Source of the DNA: Sorangium cellulosum
GTDB lineage: Bacteria > Myxococcota_A > Polyangia > Polyangiales > Polyangiaceae
NCBI RefSeq assembly: GCF_002950945.1
Contig: NZ_CP012673.1
Span: 13,507,501-13,571,500, forward strand
DNA length: 64,000 nt
Direction of reading: 5' to 3'
Shown here: piece by piece, positions 1 to 6,428 of the stretch
How positions within the stretch are numbered: the stretch's first letter is position 1
How the letters are laid out: each line of letters starts with the position of its first letter
Made by a program: the position numbers and the translations under genes
The notes under the pieces: generated by a model
Databases searched by the model: none
The model's input: only the letters and a program-made list of their open reading frames with translations
What the model was told of the DNA's origin: nothing

Positions 1-336
1 ATGCTGGTCATCCCGCTCTTCGGCGATCAGCCCGTGAACGCCGCGCAGGTGGAGCGGGGAGGGTTCGGGCTCCGCCTGTCCCTCGCCGAAGCGACGCCCG
101 AGGCGATCCGGGCGCGGCTGAAGGCGCTGCTCGCGGACAGGGCGATGCGCGAGCGCGTGAAGGCCGCCGCGGCGGAGATCCGAGCGCTCAAGTCCGACGC
201 GGTCGCGGCCCGGGCGCTCGAGCAGCTGGCCGGCGGCTCCGCCGAGGGCGAGCGAGCCGGCCGCGCGGCGCCGCCTCCCGCGGCCGGTTCCCGGGCCGAG
301 GCCGGCCCTGTGCCGCCCGCCGCCGCAGGCGGGTGA
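1..336 (+). CDS. GT1-family glycosyltransferase, C-terminal end (partial)
   Basis: Only the last 111 codons lie in the window. The frame is open to the left edge, so the ATG at base 1 is probably internal. Residues 4-27 carry the donor-binding signature typical of the C-terminal half of UDP-glycosyltransferase/MGT proteins: P-L-F-G-D-Q, then N-A, then V-x-x-x-G-F-G. A helical segment follows to about residue 78, then an Ala/Gly/Pro/Glu-rich tail of some 33 residues that is not part of the fold. The family transfers sugars from nucleotide donors to small molecules or lipids in the cytoplasm; the acceptor cannot be inferred. A second GT1 gene sits inside the Tc operon at 16916-18172. Confidence 0.75.
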   Translation: MLVIPLFGDQPVNAAQVERGGFGLRLSLAEATPEAIRARLKALLADRAMRERVKAAAAEIRALKSDAVAARALEQLAGGSAEGERAGRAAPPPAAGSRAEAGPVPPAAAGG

Positions 337-382
337 GGCGGCTTCGTTCGCGCGGCGCAGAGCCGGCGAAGCCGTGAGAAGT

Positions 383-418
383 CAACGCAAAGGCGGTAAG
401 GGCGCAAAGGCGCAAAAC
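383..418. repeat. short tandem GGCGCAAA-type repeat between convergent genes
   Basis: Degenerate tandem units of the form (a/g)GGCGCAAA occur three to four times in 36 bp between the stop of the glycosyltransferase and the stop of the minus-strand lipoprotein gene. It has the style of the GCCAAG repeat at 41843-41925 but shows no second arm, so it is not an obvious terminator hairpin. It may be an interspersed genomic repeat. Confidence 0.4.
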
Positions 419-506
419 GACGGAGAGGGAGCGCGCGAGATGCGCATAACCAAGCTCGTCGACGCGGCGGCGAGGGCCGCCGCACCGCGCCCCGGTCGCG
501 CGCTCC

Positions 507-1181
507 TCACGGGCAGGGCGGCCCGTCGGGGACCCGGCAGAGCATGAATCCACCGCTGATCGACAGCGTGGTCGTCCCGTCGGCCGTGCTCACCACGGTG
601 GCCGAGTAGCTGCCCCTGCCGATCGAGCTCACGTCGCCGAGCTCGTCGAGCAGGAGCTGTCCAGCCATGGCCTCGTACGCCACGCCGTCTTCATCGCGAT
701 ACCGCACGATCGCCTCGTCGCTCGCGCCGGGCTCGAGCAGCCCGGGCGCGTACAGCGCCAGGGCCGCGCCGCCGTCCGGCGCCGCGCACGCGCGCACGGA
801 CACGCCGTACCCGCACTCGCCGCCGCCCACGATCTGGATCAGCGGCATCGGGTCCTCGCGGCAGCCGCGCTGCAGCTTCTGCGAGGGGCCGTCGCCGAGC
901 ACCTCGAGCCAGAAGCTGTTGTGGTCCAGCACGACGGGGCACTCCACGAACCCGCCGGAAGCGCTGCTGGCCGAGGTGGTGGCGGGGTCGAGGCCGCCGC
1001 CCGACGACGCTGCGGCCGACGTCGAGCCGCCCGACGACGCCGCGGCCGACGCCGAGCCGGCCGCGGCCCCGCCCTCGCCGCCCGCGCCGGTGCCCTCGTC
1101 GTACACGACGGCCCGGCCCCCGCAGGCGGCGATCGCGATGCTCATCAGCAACGGGGAGGCGAGGCGGTTCCGGCAGCACAT
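507..1181 (-). CDS. hypothetical lipoprotein
   Basis: This 224-residue protein has a short basic N-terminus, a hydrophobic stretch (about residues 8-19) and a lipobox ending in A-A-C at about residue 20. It is therefore expected to be exported and lipid-anchored. A low-complexity Gly/Ala/Ser linker with repeated ASSGG units spans about residues 30-75. A compact, cysteine-containing globular domain follows, ending in a C-R-V-P-D-G-P-P-C-P tail. Six or more cysteines suggest disulfides. No family was recognised. The linker-plus-domain layout is common in myxobacterial secreted lipoproteins. The ATG at 1181 follows an AGGA-like ribosome site. It converges on the glycosyltransferase gene. Confidence 0.6.
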   Translation of the reverse strand: MCCRNRLASPLLMSIAIAACGGRAVVYDEGTGAGGEGGAAAGSASAAASSGGSTSAAASSGGGLDPATTSASSASGGFVECPVVLDHNSFWLEVLGDGPSQKLQRGCREDPMPLIQIVGGGECGYGVSVRACAAPDGGAALALYAPGLLEPGASDEAIVRYRDEDGVAYEAMAGQLLLDELGDVSSIGRGSYSATVVSTADGTTTLSISGGFMLCRVPDGPPCP

Positions 1182-1431
1182 CGCGCCATCCTACCAGAAC
1201 GCGGCGCGCTGCCGCCGGCCGAGCGGCGCTGCCGGCGCGACCCCGCTGCCGGCGGCTGGCGTTCACAGCCGAGCGAGCCGTCCATCTTCGAGCAGCACCC
1301 AGGGGGCCGAAGGCGAGTACGCCTCGGTCCCGGCGATGGGCAGGCTCGGCGCATCCGTGGAACGCCTCGTTCAACTTGCCCCCCAATACTTGGGTCGCTG
1401 GCGTTCCCGAATCAGGATCGGCGGTTCCCCA

Positions 1432-1944
1432 TCATAGAAGCTCCACCACCACGCCGCGTTCCTGGAGGATGCTCACGATGGTATCAAAAAGCGTCGGACC
1501 TCGACGAGCTAACAGATCATCCAGGCGCTGTTTCGCAGCGAGACGTGCTTCCTCGTCCGGAAATTCTTCCGCGTCGTATTGTTCACGTTCGTAGCGCAAG
1601 GTCTCTTCGTAGCCAAGAGCATCTCGAGCAAGCTTCGAGTAGTGCCACCGGAGGGTCCAAGGGGGGATAATCCCGAAGCCGCCGGCGGCGCAATCGGCAA
1701 GCCCGTTGAGGCTCTTGCCGAAATAACCAGCCGCCCCGTTCACGGCCTCGCCAATCGCACAGAAAAATGACTCTAGTCCGTCGATCCATCGACCATCCAG
1801 CTCGATCACCTCTCCGGATGGCCTCGTGGGCCACAGGCTGGCGCATGCAAACCACCGCACGTAGGCGGCAGTGAGCCAGCCGACACGTTCCATTCGTGAG
1901 AGCTGTCGCCACAGACCCTCAAAATTCGCTGAGTTGCTGTCCAT
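1432..1944 (-). CDS. orphan immunity-protein candidate of the third (broken) Rhs cassette
   Basis: A 170-residue acidic, soluble protein rich in Trp and aromatic residues, with no signal peptide or membrane segment. The start at 1944 is preceded by GAGGAA at a good distance and overlaps the last 26 bases of the truncated Rhs core (stop at 1919). Tight coupling to the 3' end of an Rhs gene is the usual position of polymorphic-toxin immunity genes. Here the toxin tip has been lost, so the gene would be an orphan that could still protect against siblings carrying the matching tip. The family was not recognised, and the immunity role is inferred only from position, size and composition. Confidence 0.5.
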   Translation of the reverse strand: MDSNSANFEGLWRQLSRMERVGWLTAAYVRWFACASLWPTRPSGEVIELDGRWIDGLESFFCAIGEAVNGAAGYFGKSLNGLADCAAGGFGIIPPWTLRWHYSKLARDALGYEETLRYEREQYDAEEFPDEEARLAAKQRLDDLLARRGPTLFDTIVSILQERGVVVELL

Positions 1945-2554
1945 TGCGAGTTTCCTCGGTTTTCATGTCCCCGCTCGGTTGATAGAACTCGCGGTGAGTG
2001 TTAACTACCTTCGCGCCGTCGACCTCCAGCGAGGCCGACCCGAGGTGGTTGTCGAGCTGATAGCGCACCCGCGGCGTCACGGTGAACGGCCCCGAGGTGT
2101 CGACGGTCTTCGTCTCGACCATGGCCACCCGCCGCGCGCCGTCCATCACGTGCAGCGTCTGTCGCTCGAGCACGAGCCCCGTCGCGTCGCGCTTGCGGTA
2201 GACCTCGTAGCCGCCAACGTAGATGCGCTCCTCCACGAGCCCGCTGTGCTCCCAGACCTTGCGCACGCGCTGGCCGGCGGCGTCGTAGGTGTAGTAGACG
2301 ACGCCGCCACCGCCGAGATCGGTGCTCCGCAGCTGGTCGTCCTCATCCCACGTGAGCGCTGCGATGTGCGGCATGGCCGTCATGTTGCCGTGGGCGTCAT
2401 GGGCATACGTGCGGCTGTACGGCCCGTCCACAGGATCCCCCGGCATGGAGGTGCTCACGAGCCGGTTGCTCGTCGCCTCGTAGGCGTACCGCCGGATCCA
2501 GGTGCCCGCGGCGGCGTGATGCTCCATCCGCAGGAGGTTGCCGACGGCGTCGTA
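1919..2554 (-). pseudogene. Rhs core cassette 3, 3' part (downstream of the IS insertion; toxin tip lost)
   Basis: This continues the core interrupted at 2555-4703. It encodes YD-repeat sequence from D-A-V-G-N-L-L to L-G-S-A-S-L-E-V-D-G-A, nearly identical to the TcB-TcC gene and to cassette 2. After E-V-D-G-A the sequence diverges (K-V-V-N-T-H-R-E-F) and stops about 25 residues later, overlapping the orphan immunity gene. The signature R-Y-T-G-K-E-K-D-E-E-T-G, the self-cleavage region and any toxin domain are all absent. A deletion has therefore removed the end of the core and the whole tip. Confidence 0.85.
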
Positions 2555-3247
2555 CCGGTTATGAACGTGGTGTGACCGCCGCCCCGCATTCGCTCTCGGT
2601 ACGTCGGTGTGCAGCAGCGGCTGCACTGGCGACGAGCGTCGCGCGACTGGAAGCGCAGCGCCTCGGGGGGTGGCTGAAGCGGAGGTGCGTGAGCGCGCGG
2701 CCAGTAGGCTGCGCCGAGTGTGGGCGGCGTCTGCCGCGCGCCGGCGGCCGGCGGCCGAGGCGCGCTGGTGAACTGAGCAATCAGCAGGCGCCCCGAGCTT
2801 CGCACCTCGGCCGCCGGCCGCCCCGATCAAGAGGGGAGGCAAGGAGGGATTGGCAGGAAGGAAGCGCGTTGCGGGACGCACGCCCGTCTCCGGCTCATGC
2901 GTCAAAGAGGTTGCAAAAGTTTCGTCCCATGCTGGCCTTCCTCGCACCGGGCATGGGACGGGGTGAGACGCTGTCTCCCCAGAAAGTGCGGTGCGAGGGG
3001 GTCGTTCACCCCGGGGTCGGTCGGTTACGAATATGGGCCATGAGCCCGCTGTTGTATGTGACCGCCCCACCGGCCCACCCGGTTGAGCCTCGAGCTCGGA
3101 TAGGTAGGTGCCGTACGACCCGTTGTTCCGTCGGCGTGGTGGACAGTCGACCGCGAAGGTCAACCACCTCGCCGGGTCCTTGTACAAGGACCCGCTCGCC
3201 TGGGCACCCGGGCAGCACGACCTCCCTCGCACCGCTGGAGAGAGCGT
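2555..3247 (+). other. IS110 left-end non-coding segment, possible bridge-RNA locus
   Basis: 693 bp with no convincing gene between the left end and the transposase start. IS110-family elements are known to make a structured guide (bridge) RNA from their long non-coding end, which pairs with both target and donor. This segment is the only space for one. It holds a 22-bp perfect palindrome at 3173-3194 and other GC-rich dyads close to the transposase start. No RNA boundaries or pairing loops were worked out, so the RNA is a prediction from family knowledge. Confidence 0.45.
3173..3194. repeat. 22-bp perfect palindrome upstream of the transposase
   Basis: The sequence is centred on TGTACA with arms CGGGTCCT and AGGACCCG, about 55 bp before the transposase ATG. 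It could be a stem in an IS-encoded RNA, a binding site for the transposase, or a device limiting read-through translation. Confidence 0.7.
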
Positions 3248-4672
3248 ATGGACTATGTAGGCCTGGATGTCCACAAGGATGCGGTGGAAGCGGCTGTGAT
3301 CGACGAAGCGGGCAAGCTGCGGCATCGCGTCCGCTTCCCTTGCACCCGCGAGGAGCTCGCACGCTTCAGCAAGCGCTACCTGGGCCCGAACGCCCGCGTG
3401 GCGCTGGAGGCGACGAGCCACACCTGGAGCCTCGTGGAGGTGCTGCGCCCGTTCGCGGCCGAGATCGTGGTCTCCAATCCGCTGCGCACGCGGGCGATTG
3501 CCGACGCGAAGATCAAGACCGACAAGATCGACGCGGTGGTGCTGGCGCAGCTGCTGCGCGCCGACTACCTGCCGCGGGTCTGGCAGCCCGATCAGGGGAC
3601 GCAGGCACGCCGCCGGCTGATGAGCCGTCGAGCGTCGCTGGTGGCGGACCGGACGCGGGTGAAGAATCGCATTCACGCGGTCTTGCTCCAGCGCCTGCTC
3701 CGCTCGCCCTTCGACGAGCTGTTCGGGAAGAAGGGGCGCGCCTGGCTGGAGGCCCTGGAGCTGGATGGCGCAGGACGCGCCGCGCTCGACAGCGAGCTGC
3801 GGTTGCTCGGGCAGGTAGAGTCGGAGCTCGCGCGACTGGACGAGCAGCTGGCCATCGAGGGCTACGACGAGCCGCGCGTGCGGCTCTTGATGACGCTGCC
3901 GGGCGTGGACGTGGCGGTGGCGCAAACCCTGGTGGCGGCGCTCGGCGACATCCACCGCTTTCGCTCGCCCGACCACGCTGCGAGCTATCTTGGGCTGGTG
4001 CCTTCGACGTACCAGTCGGGCGATCCCGAACACGTCTACCACGGCCGGATCACCAAGCAGGGCAAGGGACAGGCGCGCTGGATGCTGGTGCAAGCCGCGC
4101 AGCACGTCGGCACCCACCCAGGACCGCTCGGCAACTTTTTTCGTCGGCTCACCAAGCGCAAGAACCGCAACGTGGCCGTGGTGGCCACCGCGCGCAAGCT
4201 GGTGACCATCGCCTATCACATGCTCAAGAACAACGAGCCGTACCGCTATGCGGTGCCGCGCTCGACCGACACCAAGCTGGCCCGGATGCGCGTGAAGGCG
4301 ACCAGCGAACGGCGCCGGACCGGGCCGCCGAAGGGGCAGCCACGCCCCAAGGCGTACGGCTCGGGCGGGCGCACCCGCACCGTGCCCGCGCTCGACACGA
4401 TCTACGAGCGCGAGGGGTTGCCGCCGATCGCGCCGCTGTCCGACGGCGAGCTGCGGATGCTGCGCCAGCAGAAGGTGCTCAAGCACGTCGCGCAGACCAG
4501 CCGCCCTCAACGGCTGCCTCGTCGCGCCGCGGCAGCGCGGCCGCCCGACGCGGCCGGGCCCGCCGCCTCGCCTCGGCGTCCCGTCCAGCCGCCGTCCGCC
4601 CAGCGAGCGCCGGTGACAACGCGGCGGGCCACGTCCACGCAGACCGCTTGTCCCGGCCGGAGGTCGACGTGA
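3248..4672 (+). CDS. IS110-family transposase (DEDD recombinase)
   Basis: This 474-residue protein is somewhat long for the family because of a basic, Pro/Ala/Arg-rich tail from about residue 418. The N-terminal RuvC-like domain shows the DEDD set: D7 in G-L-D-V-H-K, E54 in A-L-E-A-T-S, and D92/D95 in K-T-D-K-I-D-A. The Tnp_20 (IS116/IS110/IS902) domain is at about 211-285, with L-P-G-V-D near its start, A-S-Y-L-G-L-V-P and a Ser-containing S-T-Y-Q-S-G, then G-K-G-Q-A-R-W. The ATG is preceded by GGAGAG. It catalyses RNA-guided movement in related elements. The frame is intact, so the element may be active. Confidence 0.92.
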   Translation: MDYVGLDVHKDAVEAAVIDEAGKLRHRVRFPCTREELARFSKRYLGPNARVALEATSHTWSLVEVLRPFAAEIVVSNPLRTRAIADAKIKTDKIDAVVLAQLLRADYLPRVWQPDQGTQARRRLMSRRASLVADRTRVKNRIHAVLLQRLLRSPFDELFGKKGRAWLEALELDGAGRAALDSELRLLGQVESELARLDEQLAIEGYDEPRVRLLMTLPGVDVAVAQTLVAALGDIHRFRSPDHAASYLGLVPSTYQSGDPEHVYHGRITKQGKGQARWMLVQAAQHVGTHPGPLGNFFRRLTKRKNRNVAVVATARKLVTIAYHMLKNNEPYRYAVPRSTDTKLARMRVKATSERRRTGPPKGQPRPKAYGSGGRTRTVPALDTIYEREGLPPIAPLSDGELRMLRQQKVLKHVAQTSRPQRLPRRAAAARPPDAAGPAASPRRPVQPPSAQRAPVTTRRATSTQTACPGRRST

Positions 4673-4703
4673 ATCGTTGTCCCGAGCTTGACACGTTCAT
4701 AGG

Positions 4704-5466
4704 TAAACGTACTTCTCGGTGTAGTTCCGGAGCGCCTGCGCGTCGTTCGGATGCGGCAGCGCCTGGATCGGCAGGTCGTTCTGATCGCGCTGCACGTCGG
4801 CGGGCCCGCCAGCGTGCTCTCGCCCCGTCGCCTCGATGAGCCGATAGGCCGCGTCGTAGACGTACTGCGCGTTCGGTGAGACCACGGCGTTGTTGAAGAA
4901 CACCGTCTGCTGCGCGCTGTCCTTGATCTCGACGATGTTCCCGACGGCGTCGTACGTGTACGTGAGGTTCTGGAGGACGGCGCCATCGGAGCCGCGCGTC
5001 GTCCGGAGGCGCGCGAGCCGGAAGGTGAGCGGATCGTACGTGTACTCCGTGGACGTGCCGTTGCCGTAGTCGATCCGCTCTCGCTGGCCCTTCGCGTCGT
5101 AGTCGATGTTGTCAACGAACGTCGTCCACGCCCCCCGGACGTACACCTCGACGTGTTCGAGCAGGCCCGCCTCGTTGTACGTGGGCTTGACCTCGCTCCC
5201 ATCCGGCGCGGTCAGGCTCGTCGGGCGGTTCAGCGCATCGTACGCCGTCTGCGTGTCGAAGCTCTCGGCCTCGAGCAGCGGCGCGGCCGCGGCGGCGATG
5301 GCGGTCACATCCGTGAGCGCCGAGAGCGCCGACCAGTCGGCGCCAGCATGCACCTCGCTGCGCAGCCGGCGCGACGCCTGCAGCAAGTTGCCCTTGAAGT
5401 CGTACGCCTGGCTCGTCACCACACCCGCACCATCATACACCTGGTACGCCTGCCCGCGCAGGTTGC
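4704..5466 (-). pseudogene. Rhs core cassette 3, 5' part (upstream of the IS insertion)
   Basis: This encodes YD-repeat core from N-L-R-G-Q-A-Y-Q-V-Y-D to N-Y-T-E-K-Y-V-Y, matching the TcB-TcC gene almost residue for residue. The reading frame is then broken by the IS110-family element. At its 5' end homology to the core stops at N-L-R-G-Q; just upstream, E-L-E-R-L-G resembles the D-G-E-P-E-R-L segment of the intact protein, as if about 15 codons were missing. The SpvB and TcB parts and a plausible start are absent. It is a displaced core fragment, not a complete gene. Confidence 0.85.
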
Positions 5467-5619
5467 CCAGGCGCTCGAGCTCACCGTCGATTGTCGGTGA
5501 GCCTCGCGTCCCGCGTCCGATCGGTGAAGACCGCGGCCACGTGATCGCCGGTGTTCATCGTTCACCGCCGGCCCCCGCTCGTCAGGCCCGCGACCGCGAC
5601 CGGCAGCGGGACAAGCCCT

Positions 5620-5734
5620 CCGCGCAGAACACCGCGCCGAGGTGATCGAGATCGAGGCCGAGAGCTACCGGCTGAAGGAAGCCAAGGAGCCGAGCGCCAC
5701 CCGTAGCAAGCAGCGCCGCACCAAGAAGCACTGA
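5620..5734 (+). pseudogene. C-terminal remnant of an IS21-type IstB ATPase
   Basis: About 38 codons in one plus-strand frame end in a stop at 5732-5734. They include A-E-V-I-E-I-E-A-E-S-Y-R-L-K-E, which resembles the conserved tail of IstB-like ATPases (H-x-V-I-x-I-x-G-E-S-Y-R-L), followed by a basic R-S-K-Q-R-R-T-K-K-H end. The Walker motifs and the IstA transposase are missing. IS21-like end repeats follow directly. This is a relic of an insertion element between cassettes 2 and 3. Confidence 0.55.
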
Positions 5735-5754
5735 GCGGCCTCTTCACCGATGAG

Positions 5755-5855
5755 CTTCACCGGCATCGGGCGCGGATGTCACCGGTGAACTCCACCGGCA
5801 GCCTGCTCGGTCTTCACCGGCATCGGCTGCGGACTTCACCGGTGAACTTCACCGA
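5755..5855. repeat. tandem IS21-like terminal repeats
   Basis: Two direct repeats of about 44 bp are offset by 57 bp (5755-5798 and 5812-5855). Each starts CTTCACCGGCATCGG and contains the palindrome TCACCGGTGA. Further partial copies (TTCACCG) occur at 5741 and near 5526. IS21-family elements carry multiple terminal repeats of this sort next to istB, fitting the remnant upstream. The rest of 5467-5965 shows no gene. Confidence 0.6.
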
Positions 5856-5965
5856 ATTCCCGCGGGTTGTCGCGATCATCTACATGGACATGGTGCGGAT
5901 TCTTTCCTCGAGGTGACTCACCGGTCCGACGACCGTCGTGACCTCCATCACCTCTCGCACGCCGT

Positions 5966-6397
5966 TCAATCGCTATTGGGCCAAGTCAACACTCCTCTTG
6001 CAACCCCGAACCCATAGATCGGCCCGTAGTATGTGCTGGCAGTATCTGCTTCTCTACTCTCAGGAGAGTCGATCAGTACGTACACCCACGCTTCCCAGGA
6101 TTTACCCAAGCGCGTGCGGTCCACTTTCAAGAACCTTGCTCCCGGTTCCGAAGCGAGGAGCGTGTCGATCGTATCTGCGATCTCAGCCGATATACCTTCT
6201 CGCCCCGACAAATACGGGCATTTCTGGATGCGTTGCACAGTGTCATCGCTCACATCGAGCGGAGAAAGCACGCCCTCCAGCTCCGCCTGCCAACAAACCA
6301 CACCTCCCACTTGATTCTGATACACCACGCCGCTCGGATGCTCAACGACGAGCATTATCTCATCAGGAATGTCCCACAGGAGTACTCGCTTCATCAT
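5966..6397 (-). CDS. immunity-protein candidate, DUF6210-like, paired with the PIN-like tip
   Basis: The start is placed at the ATG at 6397 (ATGATGAAG), because AAGGGAG lies just upstream and the in-frame ATG at 6424 has no ribosome site. That gives 143 residues. The protein opens V-L-L-W-D-I-P-D and contains V-E-H-P-S-G-V-V-Y-x-N-Q and G-Y/F-G near the end. This pattern reminds me of the DUF6210 family found near Rhs and other polymorphic toxins; I recall this by pattern only. It begins 31 bp after the stop of the Rhs/PIN-like protein, so it is the expected antidote. It is less GC-rich than the flanking Rhs core. Confidence 0.55.
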   Translation of the reverse strand: MMKRVLLWDIPDEIMLVVEHPSGVVYQNQVGGVVCWQAELEGVLSPLDVSDDTVQRIQKCPYLSGREGISAEIADTIDTLLASEPGARFLKVDRTRLGKSWEAWVYVLIDSPESREADTASTYYGPIYGFGVARGVLTWPNSD

Positions 6398-6428
6398 CAC
6401 GCTCCCTTTCCGCTTTCGCGCCACCTAA

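Larger units (their letters stand above)
2555..4703. mobile_element. IS110-family insertion sequence inside Rhs cassette 3
   Basis: The ends were placed by comparing the interrupted core with the two uninterrupted copies, which read GGCGTCGTAAACGTAC. Left flank ends GGCGTCGTA at 2554; right flank resumes TAAACGTAC at 4704. The element is therefore 2149 bp, bracketed by a TA dinucleotide present once in the empty site. Near the ends there is a perfect 10-bp inverted repeat, TATGAACGTG at 2560-2569 and its complement at 4692-4701, set 5 bp and 2 bp in from the ends. It contains one transposase gene on the plus strand (3248-4672), a 693-bp left non-coding segment and only 31 bp of right end. TA could be a core dinucleotide of the kind IS110 recombinases use, or a 2-bp target duplication. 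Confidence 0.88.

Noticed and set aside
1182..1431. A short minus-strand frame ending W-V-L-L-E-D-G-R-L-A-R-L near 1265
   Set aside because: Only about 35 codons after an in-frame stop, with no start or family. It could be a gene remnant but cannot be supported.
1919..4510. A continuous 863-codon minus-strand frame crossing the IS element
   Set aside because: Its first two thirds are the antisense of the transposase and the IS left end; only the last ~210 codons are Rhs. The continuity is accidental.
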